NCBI GenBank assembly: GCA_018433765.1
Contig: JAHDQO010000004.1
Span: forward strand, 1 to 64,000
DNA: 64,000 bases
Direction: 5' to 3'
Origin: Tissierellales bacterium
GTDB lineage: Bacteria > Bacillota > Clostridia > Tissierellales > Sedimentibacteraceae
Shown one piece after another: positions 44,486-54,613 of this stretch. The notes beneath the pieces were generated by a model. That model was not told the origin of the DNA. It made no database searches and worked only from the letters and a program-made list of their open reading frames with translations. The position numbers and the translations under genes are program-made. Positions within the stretch are counted from its first letter, which is position 1. Every line of letters starts with the position of its first letter.

Positions 44486-45330
44486 TAGTCAAGACTCCTC
44501 CCTGTAAGCTTTATAAACACATCTTCTAGGGTAGGTTCTTGAGAATGCATACTAATAATCTCGTCATATTTGAAAGGAATTCCATGTTCTATCTCTTTAG
44601 CTAATACAAATTTACTCTTCTGTACTCCTTCATAAGTAAATTCAATGTTTATTTGTTTATTGCTGTTTTTAGTTCTCAAATTATGGGGTGTATCAATTAC
44701 TATAATATCTCCATTAGTTATAAACACAACTCTGTCGCATAAAATTTCTGCATCAAACATATTATGAGTTGTTAAAAATATAGTATGCCCTTTCTTTTTT
44801 TCATCTTTTATAATTTGTCTAAATAAAACAGCTCCAGAAGGATCAAGTCCACTAGTTGGCTCATCTAAAAATAGGAGTTTAGGATTATTAATAAAAGCTC
44901 TTGCTATGTTTGTACGTTGTTTCATACCTTTTGAGTATAAAGATACAGGTTTTTTTATAAAATCTGTTTTTAACTGCAGTTTATTTAGCAATTCATATAT
45001 ATCATTTCTATTTTCTTTTGGATAAAAGCTTGAAAAGTATTTTAAATTATCAACAGCATTAAGATTAGTATAAAGATAAGGAAATTCAAATAATACACCT
45101 ATATTTTTGTAAAAATCTTCTCCACAGTTTCTAACTTCTTTCCCAAAGATATTAACTGATCCACCATAACTTTTAAGAATACCTGTAAGAATTTTTTGTG
45201 TTGTCGATTTTCCAGACCCATTTGGACCTAAAAAACCAAATACTTCTCCTTCTTTAACTTCAAAAGTTATCCCTTTTAAAGCTTTTTTATTCTTATCATA
45301 ATTGAATGACAAATCTTTTACTTTAATCAT
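44485..45330 (-). CDS. ABC transporter ATP-binding protein
   Basis: 281 residues. Walker A GPNGSGKST, Q-loop region, signature LYSKGMKQR (S-K-G-M-K-Q variant common in ABC-2 exporters), Walker B LLFLDEPTSGLDPSG and H-loop TTHNMFD. Energises the two permeases downstream. It overlaps a 41-residue membrane peptide gene upstream by 4 bp. The two-component system 240 bp away is its likely regulator. Confidence 0.9.
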   Translation of the reverse strand: MIKVKDLSFNYDKNKKALKGITFEVKEGEVFGFLGPNGSGKSTTQKILTGILKSYGGSVNIFGKEVRNCGEDFYKNIGVLFEFPYLYTNLNAVDNLKYFSSFYPKENRNDIYELLNKLQLKTDFIKKPVSLYSKGMKQRTNIARAFINNPKLLFLDEPTSGLDPSGAVLFRQIIKDEKKKGHTIFLTTHNMFDAEILCDRVVFITNGDIIVIDTPHNLRTKNSNKQINIEFTYEGVQKSKFVLAKEIEHGIPFKYDEIISMHSQEPTLEDVFIKLTGRSLD

Positions 45331-45452
45331 TTATCATCACCATTTTTACTACTATTTTCTTTTTGTCTTTTACTATACCATTTCATAAATTTTATTTTAA
45401 AAGGTATAGAAACAATTATTACAGCAATAAAAAACCACCAATACCATTCCAT
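45327..45452 (-). CDS. 41-residue membrane peptide
   Basis: A short frame with AAGGAG upstream; one transmembrane helix (EWYWWFFIAVIIVSIPFKIKF) and a charged, Lys/Asp-rich tail ending NGDDK. Its TGA overlaps the ATG of the ABC ATPase (ATGA), so it is translationally coupled to the exporter and probably a subunit or regulator of it. No family recognised. Confidence 0.65.
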   Translation of the reverse strand: MEWYWWFFIAVIIVSIPFKIKFMKWYSKRQKENSSKNGDDK

Positions 45453-45572
45453 AATATCCACTCCTTCCATTTAATCACCAAATATTAATCATTAACTATC
45501 AATTGTTTAGTGTTATATTATAAAATTGTATTGAAATTCAAGTGCAGTATATGTGAAATTAATGTGAATTAT

Positions 45573-46664
45573 TTAATTATCTAAAGGTATAAAGAAATAA
45601 AATTCAACTCCCTCGTTTTTGTTTAAAACTCCATATTTCATATCCTGCATATCAAATATTTGAGCTGCAATAGCTAAACCTAATCCTGAACCGCTTTTAT
45701 TTTTAGTTTCGCCTCGCCTATAAAACTTTGTCCATAACTTTGGTAAATCATCCTCAGATATCTGCGAGCCATGATTATAAATACTAAATCTTGCAGTTTG
45801 TCCTTCTTGTTTTATAGACAATTTTAATTCTCCATTAAGAGTTACATACTTCTTAGCATTACTAATAAGATTATTTAAAACCTGCTTTATACGTTCTTTA
45901 TCCGCATTTACAAAAAACTTTTTTTCAGGTAAATCATAAGACAAATGAAAATTTACATCTGGACTGTCAATAAGCATTCTTCCAGCTACTGTTTCTACTA
46001 ACTCTACAATGTCAAAACGCTGCTTTGACAATTTTACTGCTCCAGCTTCAAGTACAGATAATTCTAACAATGAATTTATCATTTTATTCATCTTTTCTGC
46101 TTCTTCAATTATAATATTTGTATAATTAGTTCTTTTCACGCTGTCAGTTTCATCTAAAATTCCCTCAGCATATGCACGAACAACCCCTAGAGGTGTTTTC
46201 ATTTCATGGGATAAATTATCTACAAGTTCCTTTCTCTGTGTTAATAATATATGCTCACGCTGTATGTCTTTTTCAAGTTGGTTATTTACCTTTTCTAAAT
46301 TATTAAGTGCTTGTTGGAGATTTGACGACATTGTATTTAGACTATTAGAAAGTGTTTCAAATTCATCGTTAGTTTGTACATTACACGTTTTAGAAAAATC
46401 TAATTTAGCCATTTTCTTAGCTGTATCATTAATATGTACAATAGGCTTTGTAACAATTTTACCTAATAGATAATCAATTAATAATACTACTACGATAACA
46501 AGGGTAAGCAGTAATACTATACTTGCAGTTGAATTTGACGGCTGTTCTGAAATAACAATATAAAATACTATAATTACTACTGCTATAATTTTAGAAATGA
46601 TCATAATCTTTTTACTTAATGAATGAAAATTAAATTGTTTTTTAATCCATTCTAATTTACTCAT
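45573..46664 (-). CDS. Sensor histidine kinase
   Basis: 363 residues. Two transmembrane helices (about 20-42 and 50-70) with almost no external loop, HAMP (70-125), coiled coil, HisKA with LSHEMKTPLG (His about 154) and HATPase with NLISNAKKY and GSGLGLAIAA. Small-loop kinases often sense through the membrane or an accompanying ABC transporter. It starts within the end of the response regulator gene (8-bp overlap). Confidence 0.92.
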   Translation of the reverse strand: MSKLEWIKKQFNFHSLSKKIMIISKIIAVVIIVFYIVISEQPSNSTASIVLLLTLVIVVVLLIDYLLGKIVTKPIVHINDTAKKMAKLDFSKTCNVQTNDEFETLSNSLNTMSSNLQQALNNLEKVNNQLEKDIQREHILLTQRKELVDNLSHEMKTPLGVVRAYAEGILDETDSVKRTNYTNIIIEEAEKMNKMINSLLELSVLEAGAVKLSKQRFDIVELVETVAGRMLIDSPDVNFHLSYDLPEKKFFVNADKERIKQVLNNLISNAKKYVTLNGELKLSIKQEGQTARFSIYNHGSQISEDDLPKLWTKFYRRGETKNKSGSGLGLAIAAQIFDMQDMKYGVLNKNEGVEFYFFIPLDN

Positions 46665-47331
46665 TTTTCACCTCAAATTTGTAGCCTGAACGTATAAGCG
46701 TTACTATGCTGCTGCCTTCTGTTCCCAACTTTTGCCGTAATGTCTTTATATGTGTATCCACAGTACGTGTATTTCCTCCAAAGTCATATCCCCAAATACG
46801 GTTTAGTAACTGCTCTCGTGAAAAAACTTGTTCTTGATTTATCATAAAAAAATAAAGTAATTCAAATTCTTTATGGGTTAGTTCTATTTTCATACCATCA
46901 ACAAAGACTGTTCTTGCTGTTGGCATCAGTGCTATCTTACCTGCTTTTACTGCGTTCTGTAAAGTAATAGAGTGAGCACGGCGCAATAGAGCTTGTACTT
47001 TTGCTGATAAAACTTTGGGGCTAAATGGCTTTGTCATATAATCATCTGCACCAAATCTATAGCCTTTCAATTTATCTACTTCATCATTTTTAGCTGTAAG
47101 AATAATGATAGGTATATTACTCATTTCACGAGCAATTTTGCAAACTGAAAATCCATCAATATGAGGCATCATAATATCTAATATCATAATATCAACAGGA
47201 TTATTTTTTAATATAGTAAGTGCATCTACTCCATCTTCAGCAGTTAAACATTTATGTCCATCTTTTAACAAATAATCTACCACTATATTACGTATACGTT
47301 CTTCATCTTCTGCAACTAATACTTTAGCCAT
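46657..47331 (-). CDS. OmpR-family response regulator
   Basis: 224 residues. Receiver domain with acidic pocket (AEDEE), phosphorylated Asp in MILDIMMP, Thr in ILTAKND and Lys in TKPFSP; C-terminal winged helix ending DTHIKTLRQKLG. The start at 47331 has GAGGTG 9 nt upstream. Paired with the kinase; probably activates the adjacent exporter. Confidence 0.93.
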   Translation of the reverse strand: MAKVLVAEDEERIRNIVVDYLLKDGHKCLTAEDGVDALTILKNNPVDIMILDIMMPHIDGFSVCKIAREMSNIPIIILTAKNDEVDKLKGYRFGADDYMTKPFSPKVLSAKVQALLRRAHSITLQNAVKAGKIALMPTARTVFVDGMKIELTHKEFELLYFFMINQEQVFSREQLLNRIWGYDFGGNTRTVDTHIKTLRQKLGTEGSSIVTLIRSGYKFEVKNE

Positions 47332-47358
47332 AAAGGAATTCACCTCTTTACAAAATTT

Positions 47359-47515
47359 AACTATTGAATTATTATATCATAATTTTATTAATATTTTATA
47401 GTGTGATATTATTAGTACAAAGAAGATTCAACTTCAAGTTTACAGCTAACTAAATTTTTATAATACAAAAAAATAAATGCTTGTATTTCATTAATAAAAC
47501 TCAAGCATTTATTCA
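47359..47515. repeat. Duplicated intergenic block A with terminator
   Basis: The outer parts are shared with 50129-50262: ATTATTATATCATA near 47367 and TTTATAATA-AAAAAATAAATGCT near 47457. The right end forms a terminator, AAATAAATGCTTG (47471-47483) / CAAGCATTTATT (47502-47513), followed by a T run. The left end includes the promoter zone of the response regulator. Confidence 0.6.
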
Positions 47516-47597
47516 ATTTTTTTACTTTATATTTATATAGTCATTTTCAAATAATTTAAAACTTAAAATATAGATATCTGAAACAATTTTTAATAGA

Positions 47598-48518
47598 TTA
47601 TCTATCATTCAGTTTAATAAAACTCATATTTTTCATTCGCATAAAAAGGGCAACTGCTCCGAGAAACAATACACTCATACCTATAACCCCAGTTGGATTT
47701 GGACCAAAAAGAGGACTTTGTGTTGATAACGAAACGAAAATTGCCGTTTCTCCAATCACATCGACAGAGCCATGAATAATTGCTGCATACATACAGTTTT
47801 CTGTCTTTAGCGTTACATATGATAGCCAAATCCCCAGAACAATGCAGACCAAAACCATCATAAAAATCCCGGCAAAGGGAGCACCTGCATAATCCGTCCC
47901 ATAATTCAAGCCAAAATAAATAAGAGGAGCATGTCCCATACCCCATAAAGTCCCATTAAGTAGAACAGCACCTTGTACAGGCAGTTTTTTACACAGCAAG
48001 GGCAGCAGGTATCCTTGCCAACCAATATCCTCTCCTAAAGCAATAAACCAAATGGGAATAGCTACAGCCGAAATAATCAAAATTATGAGACCCATCAGCA
48101 ACATAGAACCAACGGATAGAGAAATATCTGTCGGGGCGCCGAACTTTGCATAGTTCTGCGTGATATATGTGCCACTGAAGTCCAAGTCATTTGGAAAAAC
48201 TAAATAGAATATAACAGCGCCCAAAAAAATTGCAGTAGCAGGAATAACAGCAGAAAATAAAAGCATTCTCCAATTTCTCCATACTTTGATGTCGATATTC
48301 CAAGGTGATTTGTCATTCGTAATTTTTCTTGTAATAGCTGTTGCCAAGGCAGGCGTTCCCATAAAAACTGGAGTAGACCTCAAAAAAGCTTTAATACTTG
48401 TTCCGCTTTCCCCAGGTAATATTACGGCTAATAACCATGTGAAAAAGTAAAAGCCTAACACAATTGCAAGGTAAATAACAATTCTCTTAGTATCCATTCG
48501 CTTATGTTTAGCAATCAT
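47598..48518 (-). CDS. CPBP-family intramembrane metalloprotease
   Basis: About 306 residues, eight hydrophobic helices. EDIGWQGYLLP supplies the E-x-x-W/R motif, WGMGHAPL the second and IIHGSVDVIGE the third. It is visibly richer in G and C than its neighbours, so probably acquired. The start at 48518 has GGAG upstream. It lies between the two-component/ABC cluster and pepA; membership in a peptide-resistance group is plausible. Confidence 0.87.
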   Translation of the reverse strand: MIAKHKRMDTKRIVIYLAIVLGFYFFTWLLAVILPGESGTSIKAFLRSTPVFMGTPALATAITRKITNDKSPWNIDIKVWRNWRMLLFSAVIPATAIFLGAVIFYLVFPNDLDFSGTYITQNYAKFGAPTDISLSVGSMLLMGLIILIISAVAIPIWFIALGEDIGWQGYLLPLLCKKLPVQGAVLLNGTLWGMGHAPLIYFGLNYGTDYAGAPFAGIFMMVLVCIVLGIWLSYVTLKTENCMYAAIIHGSVDVIGETAIFVSLSTQSPLFGPNPTGVIGMSVLFLGAVALFMRMKNMSFIKLNDR

Positions 48519-48559
48519 TATCTCCGGTAACCTCCTCATAACCTTTTCCGATTTGTTCT

Positions 48560-50035
48560 TTATTTCCTCATATTTTTTACAAAATGGTATAACAGCCTTA
48601 CGCCTACACCAGTTCCTCCTTCAATACCACAATAATATTTTTTATCAGCCCATGATGTAGCAGCTATATCTATATGCACCCATGGTTTATCTTGGACAAA
48701 TTCCCTAATGAACATACCAGCTGTCATTACACCTGGATGACCTCCTGAATTTGTTAGGTCAGCCACGTTTGATTTTATCTGTTCTTTATACTCTTCAAAG
48801 CAAGGCATTCTCCAAATCTTTTCACCACTTATTTCTGAAGCTTTTCGCATATTATTATATAATTTATCGTCATTTGAAAGTACTGGTGACGCTGCATTAC
48901 CTAGTGCTGCTCCTGCTGCTCCTGTAAGGGTTGCAATATCAACTACTTTTGTTGCATTTTCTTTTTCAATAAGATAGTGAACTGCATCTATAAGAGTTAG
49001 CCTACCCTCAGCATCTGTACTGCCTACAAAGATAGTTTTACCTGCCATAGACCCTATAATATCTCCTGTTCTATATCCTTTTCCTGAAATTAGATTTTCA
49101 CAAGCTGCTATAACTCCTACAACATTAGCTTTAATTTTAAATTCAGAAATAGAAGACATAGCACCTATTAACGCTGCTGCTCCTCCCATATCTGCTCTCA
49201 TATTTAACATACCATTTTTAGATTTTATGCACAAACCGCCACTGTCATATGTAAGTCCTTTACCTGCAATACCCAGTATATCTTCCTTATTTTCATTGTC
49301 ACCAAAATATTTCATAACTATCAATCTAGGAGGATTCTCTGAAGCTTTTGCAACTTGCATATATGCTTCCATTCCTAACTCTTTGATTTTTTCTTCATCA
49401 TATATTTCAACATCAAATCCATATTTTTCTCCTGCTTCTTTCGCTCTATTAGCCAGTTCAGTGGGAAGTAAAACATTGGCTGGTTCATTTACAAGTTCTC
49501 TAGCATAGACGGTATTTCTTGCTAGTGTACTTCCTTCTCTACAAGCGGAAACCATAATATCCCAATCTTTTTCGTTTTTGCATAATATCTTTATTTCGCT
49601 AACTGTAGTTTCTTTTTTTTCTTCTTGATACTTATCAAATCTATAGTTCACAAGTATAGGAATTTCTGATATTATTCTTGTAGCATTTCCTATTGAAATA
49701 CCTTCATTTATACCCATAGGTTCTAGTACCATGAACTTTGATTTAATCTTATTACCTTCGTTTACTACTTTAGCAACTGATTTCCTCAGTTTTTCATCAT
49801 TAAATTTATCCTTATGTCCAAGACCTATGAATATAAATTTATTAGGTTTTTCTTTTGTAGGTAATATTATTGATTTAATTTGATTAAATTTACCTTTAAA
49901 TTCCTCTTCATTAACTAAATAGTTAATACTATCTTGAAGTATTTTTTCTGTAGTTGATAATAACTCATTTTCAAAAACTCCTAATACCATTGTATCATAG
50001 GTATTATCTAAACTTTTAACAACACTTATATTCAT
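48560..50035 (-). CDS. pepA: Leucyl aminopeptidase (M17)
   Basis: 491 residues. The N-terminal macro-like domain is followed by the catalytic domain with GKGLTYDSGGLCIK (metal Lys/Asp), STDAEGRLTLIDA (the N-T-D-A-E-G-R-L motif, here S-T-D) and GAAGAALG. Two-zinc or manganese hexameric cytosolic aminopeptidase. Length standard. Confidence 0.94.
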   Translation of the reverse strand: MNISVVKSLDNTYDTMVLGVFENELLSTTEKILQDSINYLVNEEEFKGKFNQIKSIILPTKEKPNKFIFIGLGHKDKFNDEKLRKSVAKVVNEGNKIKSKFMVLEPMGINEGISIGNATRIISEIPILVNYRFDKYQEEKKETTVSEIKILCKNEKDWDIMVSACREGSTLARNTVYARELVNEPANVLLPTELANRAKEAGEKYGFDVEIYDEEKIKELGMEAYMQVAKASENPPRLIVMKYFGDNENKEDILGIAGKGLTYDSGGLCIKSKNGMLNMRADMGGAAALIGAMSSISEFKIKANVVGVIAACENLISGKGYRTGDIIGSMAGKTIFVGSTDAEGRLTLIDAVHYLIEKENATKVVDIATLTGAAGAALGNAASPVLSNDDKLYNNMRKASEISGEKIWRMPCFEEYKEQIKSNVADLTNSGGHPGVMTAGMFIREFVQDKPWVHIDIAATSWADKKYYCGIEGGTGVGVRLLYHFVKNMRK

Positions 50036-50128
50036 TAATATTCCTCCTAATTTAATATAACCATATAAAAAGCTATGTAATTTTATTAGTTAATAAATTA
50101 TAAATATTACTAAGTTATTAGCAATATT

Positions 50129-50262
50129 TAACTATTAAATTATTATATCATATTTTTATTTAAATAAAGCCTCCACTTTGAATATTTGCTATCTATGTAT
50201 TTATAATATAAAAAAATAAATGCTACTTTTCATTTAATTTGAAATTCAAGCATTTATTGTTT
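50129..50262. repeat. Duplicated intergenic block B with terminator-like stem
   Basis: Direct-repeat partner of 47359-47515; the central parts differ. The stem AATAAATGCT (50215-50224) / AGCATTTATT region (50249-50258) repeats the terminator of block A. The remaining gap, to 50484, shows no gene or RNA that I recognise. Confidence 0.55.
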
Positions 50263-50484
50263 TGTTTTAGTATTTTTAATGCACAAATTTTATAGATTAA
50301 TTTATATTTTAAATATAAAGATGTATATTATTAAAAAGGTTTTTTATTCTAAAAAGTTATTAACATTTTTTTATTATAATTAAATTATTATCAACAATTT
50401 ATAAACTTTTATTAATACTTAGTTAAAACCAAAATTATCATCCGGTAACCTCCATAAAAACAAAATATTTTAATTATGATTTTT

Positions 50485-51114
50485 TTAATATACAAAACTT
50501 TGTAATTGTTTTATTGTCATACAATCACCATATCTAGAATCTTTGTTTACATAATTAATTAATCTTTTCATATCTTCTTGACTATTGGGATTAATAGAAT
50601 TTGTACTCATATAATCTAAAAAATTTCTAGTCAATATAACTAAACTGCGGCTAACTTCAGATATTGCCATTCCATATTTCTTTAATATGATTTCATCATA
50701 TTTATGACTTTTTTTGTACATAAACTTTTCACACATCATCTTTCTAATTATTCCATCTGAATAATGGCTTGCTGCGACCGTAAATTTATCATTAAGTACT
50801 TTAATATGTATTTTTTTATGTTCATCAGTTAGTTCTGCATTTTCAATACTTAATTTAAATTCTGCATATTTCTTAAAAGCTGTTTCTAATGGATTTGTAC
50901 TATTATTTTCTAAACTAGATGCAAAATCATTAAAGCTGTAAAGCGCATTTGCTTCACTCCAAACTTTACTATTAAGATTTAAGTAATCAGAGATTGTTTC
51001 TAAATTTTTCGAGTCAAGTTTTTCTCTTTTTATTAATACTTGTCTGCCTTTTGTTAAACAATATGGATTATAATATTTATTTCTATTGATATTAATATTA
51101 TTTATTGTATTCAT
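50485..51114 (-). CDS. Hypothetical protein
   Basis: 209 residues, soluble, mostly helical, Asn-rich N-terminus. No signal peptide or membrane segment. Two basic clusters (KKSHKYDEIILKK region). AAGGAG-type site upstream. It is downstream of nothing obvious; the following gene on the same strand begins about 1.7 kb upstream. No family recognised. Confidence 0.6.
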   Translation of the reverse strand: MNTINNININRNKYYNPYCLTKGRQVLIKREKLDSKNLETISDYLNLNSKVWSEANALYSFNDFASSLENNSTNPLETAFKKYAEFKLSIENAELTDEHKKIHIKVLNDKFTVAASHYSDGIIRKMMCEKFMYKKSHKYDEIILKKYGMAISEVSRSLVILTRNFLDYMSTNSINPNSQEDMKRLINYVNKDSRYGDCMTIKQLQSFVY

Positions 51115-51210
51115 AGTATTAAATCTCCTTATATTAAAACAAATTTAACAGCAAAGTTTGAAACTCTTATTTTGTCATTTGAAAAATTAAAAGTATAAAT
51201 TTTAATATTA

Positions 51211-51239
51211 TCTTTTTTGGGGAGCGTTTCAGCTCCCCA
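51211..51239 (-). terminator. Terminator of the PPC-domain protein gene
   Basis: Perfect 7-bp GC-rich stem GGGGAGC (51219-51225) / GCTCCCC (51232-51238), followed by a T run on the minus strand. Confidence 0.9.
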
Positions 51240-51249
51240 TATTATAAAG

Positions 51250-52791
51250 CTACTTTATTTCAATTAATTCTCCTCTATCAAATGCAAGGAATGGATATGT
51301 ATAATATAAACTGTAATAATTGTCAACAACTTTTGCAGTATCTAAATCAATATATACTGGTATGTTTGGCACAGTGATACTTATTTCAGGCATTACTGGT
51401 GTAGGGTCAGTAGTAAAATAATAACTATTGTAACCATATGTAGCATTACTATAAAAAGCATGATAAAATCCATCATTTATATAAACAACAGCAATATTAT
51501 GAGAAGCATTTGGTATGTCTTCTTTCCAATATTCATATTGATAAACTGAACCTACAAGAGACAAAGAATTATTAAAAATATGAAGTGATTCTTTAACATG
51601 TTTGTAAGCAGTCTGGTCATAATCCCAATCATATTGATAATATGTGCCCGCTACTTCAACATTCTTACCATCTATAGATACTTGACTTCCGTTACACTGT
51701 ATAACATTACCAGTTGGTGCTGCAAATACTGCTCCTCCAAGATAATTACAAACATTAAAATTATATTCATTATTTGTAAATTCACCTGTATAGCTTAAAA
51801 TTCTGAAATAATAATCGCCTTCTGATAAATTAAAACCTTTTATATTAGAATCTATTAAATAGTTTCCTAAACTTGATAAATTACTATCATATAAAAACAA
51901 TGCATATTGTTTATCTAGTTCAGTCTTAACTGATATGCAGTAATTTCCTGCATGTCCACTATCTACTGTTAATTTAAACCAATCTTCATCATATGCATTA
52001 TCAATAGTTCCTGTTGTTTTAATTGTATTAGTATAAGAAATTGCTTCATTGTAATTATCATTTACTTCATTTTGATCATAGTTTTCAATTACATCTACTA
52101 AAAAAGTATAATTATAGCTTGTAGTGGCTGCTTCATATGGTGATATACACAAAAAGTAATAACCATCATCACCTATATAATTAATTTTTTCAAAGCCTCC
52201 AACATTTGCTGAATAATCAACTAAATTTAAAGTAGTATCATCAAGTTTATAAAGATATATGTTATAATCACCTTCGCCATCTTGATTTAAAATAGAACAT
52301 AATTTATTTGTTCCTATGTTTTCGAAAAAATACCACCTGTCATTTGCATCAGCAGTATCAGCCAAAGGCACTCCATAATACGTGCTATTTATAAAAAGTG
52401 CATTGTTAGGATCAGTATTAGTAGTTCCAGTAGGTGTACTTTCCATAACTTTAGGTATATCTAATATGTTATCTATTTGAATAGATGATCTGCTTTCATC
52501 TATTTTTCTATCTTCAAATAGTTCTTTCCCATCTAGCTCTTTACCCATATTTTCAACTTGAGTTTCTGTAATTTCTTTTCCATCTATAGGAGTAACCTTT
52601 ACTCTTTCACTACTTTTATTTATATCCGCTGTATTTGACTGTATTTCTGCTCCTTCAGGTATACCAGCATTAGCTCTTGTTTCCTCTTCAATTTTTAAGA
52701 CATTCTCATCTATAATATCGGCATATACTACACTCGACATTAATACTAAAATTACTAAAACACATAAAAATTTACTTTTCTTAAAAATCAT
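51250..52791 (-). CDS. Secreted protein with pre-peptidase C-terminal (PPC) domains
   Basis: 513 residues. Signal peptide 1-24 (cleavage after VYA), a Thr/Ser-rich linker, then two PPC-like beta domains (about 140-240 and 250-350; DANDRWYFFENIG and DEDWFKLTVDSGHAGNY patterns) and a C-terminal beta-rich region. No protease domain is attached. Probably exported and surface or medium located. It is divergent from the C39-like gene at 53085, which also carries a PPC domain. Confidence 0.75.
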   Translation of the reverse strand: MIFKKSKFLCVLVILVLMSSVVYADIIDENVLKIEEETRANAGIPEGAEIQSNTADINKSSERVKVTPIDGKEITETQVENMGKELDGKELFEDRKIDESRSSIQIDNILDIPKVMESTPTGTTNTDPNNALFINSTYYGVPLADTADANDRWYFFENIGTNKLCSILNQDGEGDYNIYLYKLDDTTLNLVDYSANVGGFEKINYIGDDGYYFLCISPYEAATTSYNYTFLVDVIENYDQNEVNDNYNEAISYTNTIKTTGTIDNAYDEDWFKLTVDSGHAGNYCISVKTELDKQYALFLYDSNLSSLGNYLIDSNIKGFNLSEGDYYFRILSYTGEFTNNEYNFNVCNYLGGAVFAAPTGNVIQCNGSQVSIDGKNVEVAGTYYQYDWDYDQTAYKHVKESLHIFNNSLSLVGSVYQYEYWKEDIPNASHNIAVVYINDGFYHAFYSNATYGYNSYYFTTDPTPVMPEISITVPNIPVYIDLDTAKVVDNYYSLYYTYPFLAFDRGELIEIK

Positions 52792-53084
52792 TTATATCCT
52801 CCTATATTACTATTTTTAATTTAAAGCAACAAAACATATCATTCCGGAATTTGATTTATATTGCTTTCACTTATATTTTATCAAATTAGGTAATAATTTA
52901 CAATATTGTTATGTTAAATATATGAAAAATTTGTATAATATTTTATTATTTTACTGATTTAATTACAAAATAGAAAAAAGTCATAGTAAAAGGTTGTTAT
53001 TCTTGTCATATATATCATGTTGTATTGTGTAATCAAAAGTTGATCAACAATTGATGAAATTTAATTAATGAAAGGTGATTTTAG

Positions 53085-54572
53085 ATGAATAACTTTATAA
53101 AAAGTAAAACAAATAAAGATGATGTAACCTACGAAGTATATGAAACTGATAAAAATAATTCTACAATGTCGAGAGCTCAAGAAATTGAAGATGATCAAGA
53201 TGTTCTAGGAGAAGTTAATGAGAAATATGACATAGACTTTTATAAAATTAAGTGGCCTCATTTAGGTACAGCAAACTTTTACTTGAATCCTATTGGTGAC
53301 CATGATGTAGACCTTAGAGTATATGATGAATCAGGCAAATTACTAGATTCATCATCTAAAATGACAGAATATGATTTAGTTACACTAGATGTGGAAGCTG
53401 ATACTTATTATTATATTAGAGTCAGACATCCAGGTCCAAATATTAAACCAGGTGAAAATGTAGAATATCATTTAAGATGTAAAAATTATTGGGAAAGTGA
53501 CTTGGGAATTATTAGTATAACCGCAGATAAGTCTGAACCTTTTAAAATTGGAGAAGAAGTAAAATTTTCTATAAAAGTCAAGAATTATTTAAGTACTCAA
53601 AGCCCTAAATTTGCAGTTCGCACTTATGGAGCAGATGATGGTATTTTAAAACATTATAAAAATCCTTTAGATGGTTATGAAACAACTTATACTAAATCTT
53701 ATGTAATTATGAATTCACCAGGAAAACATACTCTTACTTTTAAAATAGAACAAGATTGGGTAGATCAAAAACCATACAATAATACTAAGAGTAAAACTTT
53801 TACATGGATTGATGATTCACAGCAACCAATAGACCATGTATGGTATAGTCAACTAAATCCTGGTCCTAAAGACATTGAGGGAAAAGTTAAAACATGGGAT
53901 GATAGTAATTTACACAAAGTATTTTTTACTAACTGTAAAAACAATAAAGGAAATTTAATACATAAAAATCAACCATTAGCATTATATAATAGTAATAGAA
54001 ATGAAAGAGGTATAATAAATAAAGAAGGCTGTGTTATGTGTTCAATTGCTATGCTTCTTAAAAATCTTAATAAAAAAACTATAACTAAACATAAAGATAT
54101 AAGAACTGGATTAACAAATTATCTAGATGCTGACCCGTTTACTGTTACAATGTCAAATATAAATTGGATAAATATACCATACGCTAATGACAAAGGCAAT
54201 CATATAGTTACTCAATTAGTAAGTGATCCAATCTACTTATATAGTAATGATAATATTGAAAAACATTTTGGAGTAAAATTTAAAAGTCAGGAACTAATAA
54301 ACAAGACTAATAAACAAAAAGCTGAAATACTAATGGAAGTTTTAGACAAACATCCTGAAGGAGTAACTGCTAGTTTCAATGGACCTCATACTATAATTAT
54401 AACAAAATATGAAAATAAAAATAATAGTAATTATGATACATATTTTACCGTATGTGATCCTGGAACAACTCAGTCACGAAAAGGAAATAATGTTAACTTT
54501 ACATCTTCCTTTACTTATATAGATTATAAAGATACATTATCAGATTTACTTAGTATACAATATATAGAATAA
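53085..54572 (+). CDS. PPC + CARDB-like + C39-like multidomain protein
   Basis: 495 residues. A PPC-like domain (35-132; DVDLRVYDESGKLL), a CARDB-like domain (145-245; FKIGEEVKFSIKVKN) and a C39-like peptidase region (300-470) with Cys316 (EGCVMCSIAM), His435 (GPHTIIITKY) and Asp458 (VCDPGT). No signal peptide although the first two domains are normally extracellular. GAAAGGTG ribosome site. It could be a self-acting or cell-lysis-released protease; function unproven. Confidence 0.7.
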   Translation: MNNFIKSKTNKDDVTYEVYETDKNNSTMSRAQEIEDDQDVLGEVNEKYDIDFYKIKWPHLGTANFYLNPIGDHDVDLRVYDESGKLLDSSSKMTEYDLVTLDVEADTYYYIRVRHPGPNIKPGENVEYHLRCKNYWESDLGIISITADKSEPFKIGEEVKFSIKVKNYLSTQSPKFAVRTYGADDGILKHYKNPLDGYETTYTKSYVIMNSPGKHTLTFKIEQDWVDQKPYNNTKSKTFTWIDDSQQPIDHVWYSQLNPGPKDIEGKVKTWDDSNLHKVFFTNCKNNKGNLIHKNQPLALYNSNRNERGIINKEGCVMCSIAMLLKNLNKKTITKHKDIRTGLTNYLDADPFTVTMSNINWINIPYANDKGNHIVTQLVSDPIYLYSNDNIEKHFGVKFKSQELINKTNKQKAEILMEVLDKHPEGVTASFNGPHTIIITKYENKNNSNYDTYFTVCDPGTTQSRKGNNVNFTSSFTYIDYKDTLSDLLSIQYIE

Positions 54573-54613
54573 AAAAATGTCCCCTACAAATAAAATTTGT
54601 AAGGGACATTTTC
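54573..54613. terminator. Bidirectional terminator
   Basis: Stem AAAATGTCCC (54574-54583) / GGGACATTTT (54603-54612), with an inner ACAAAT/ATTTGT pairing. It separates converging genes. Confidence 0.88.
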
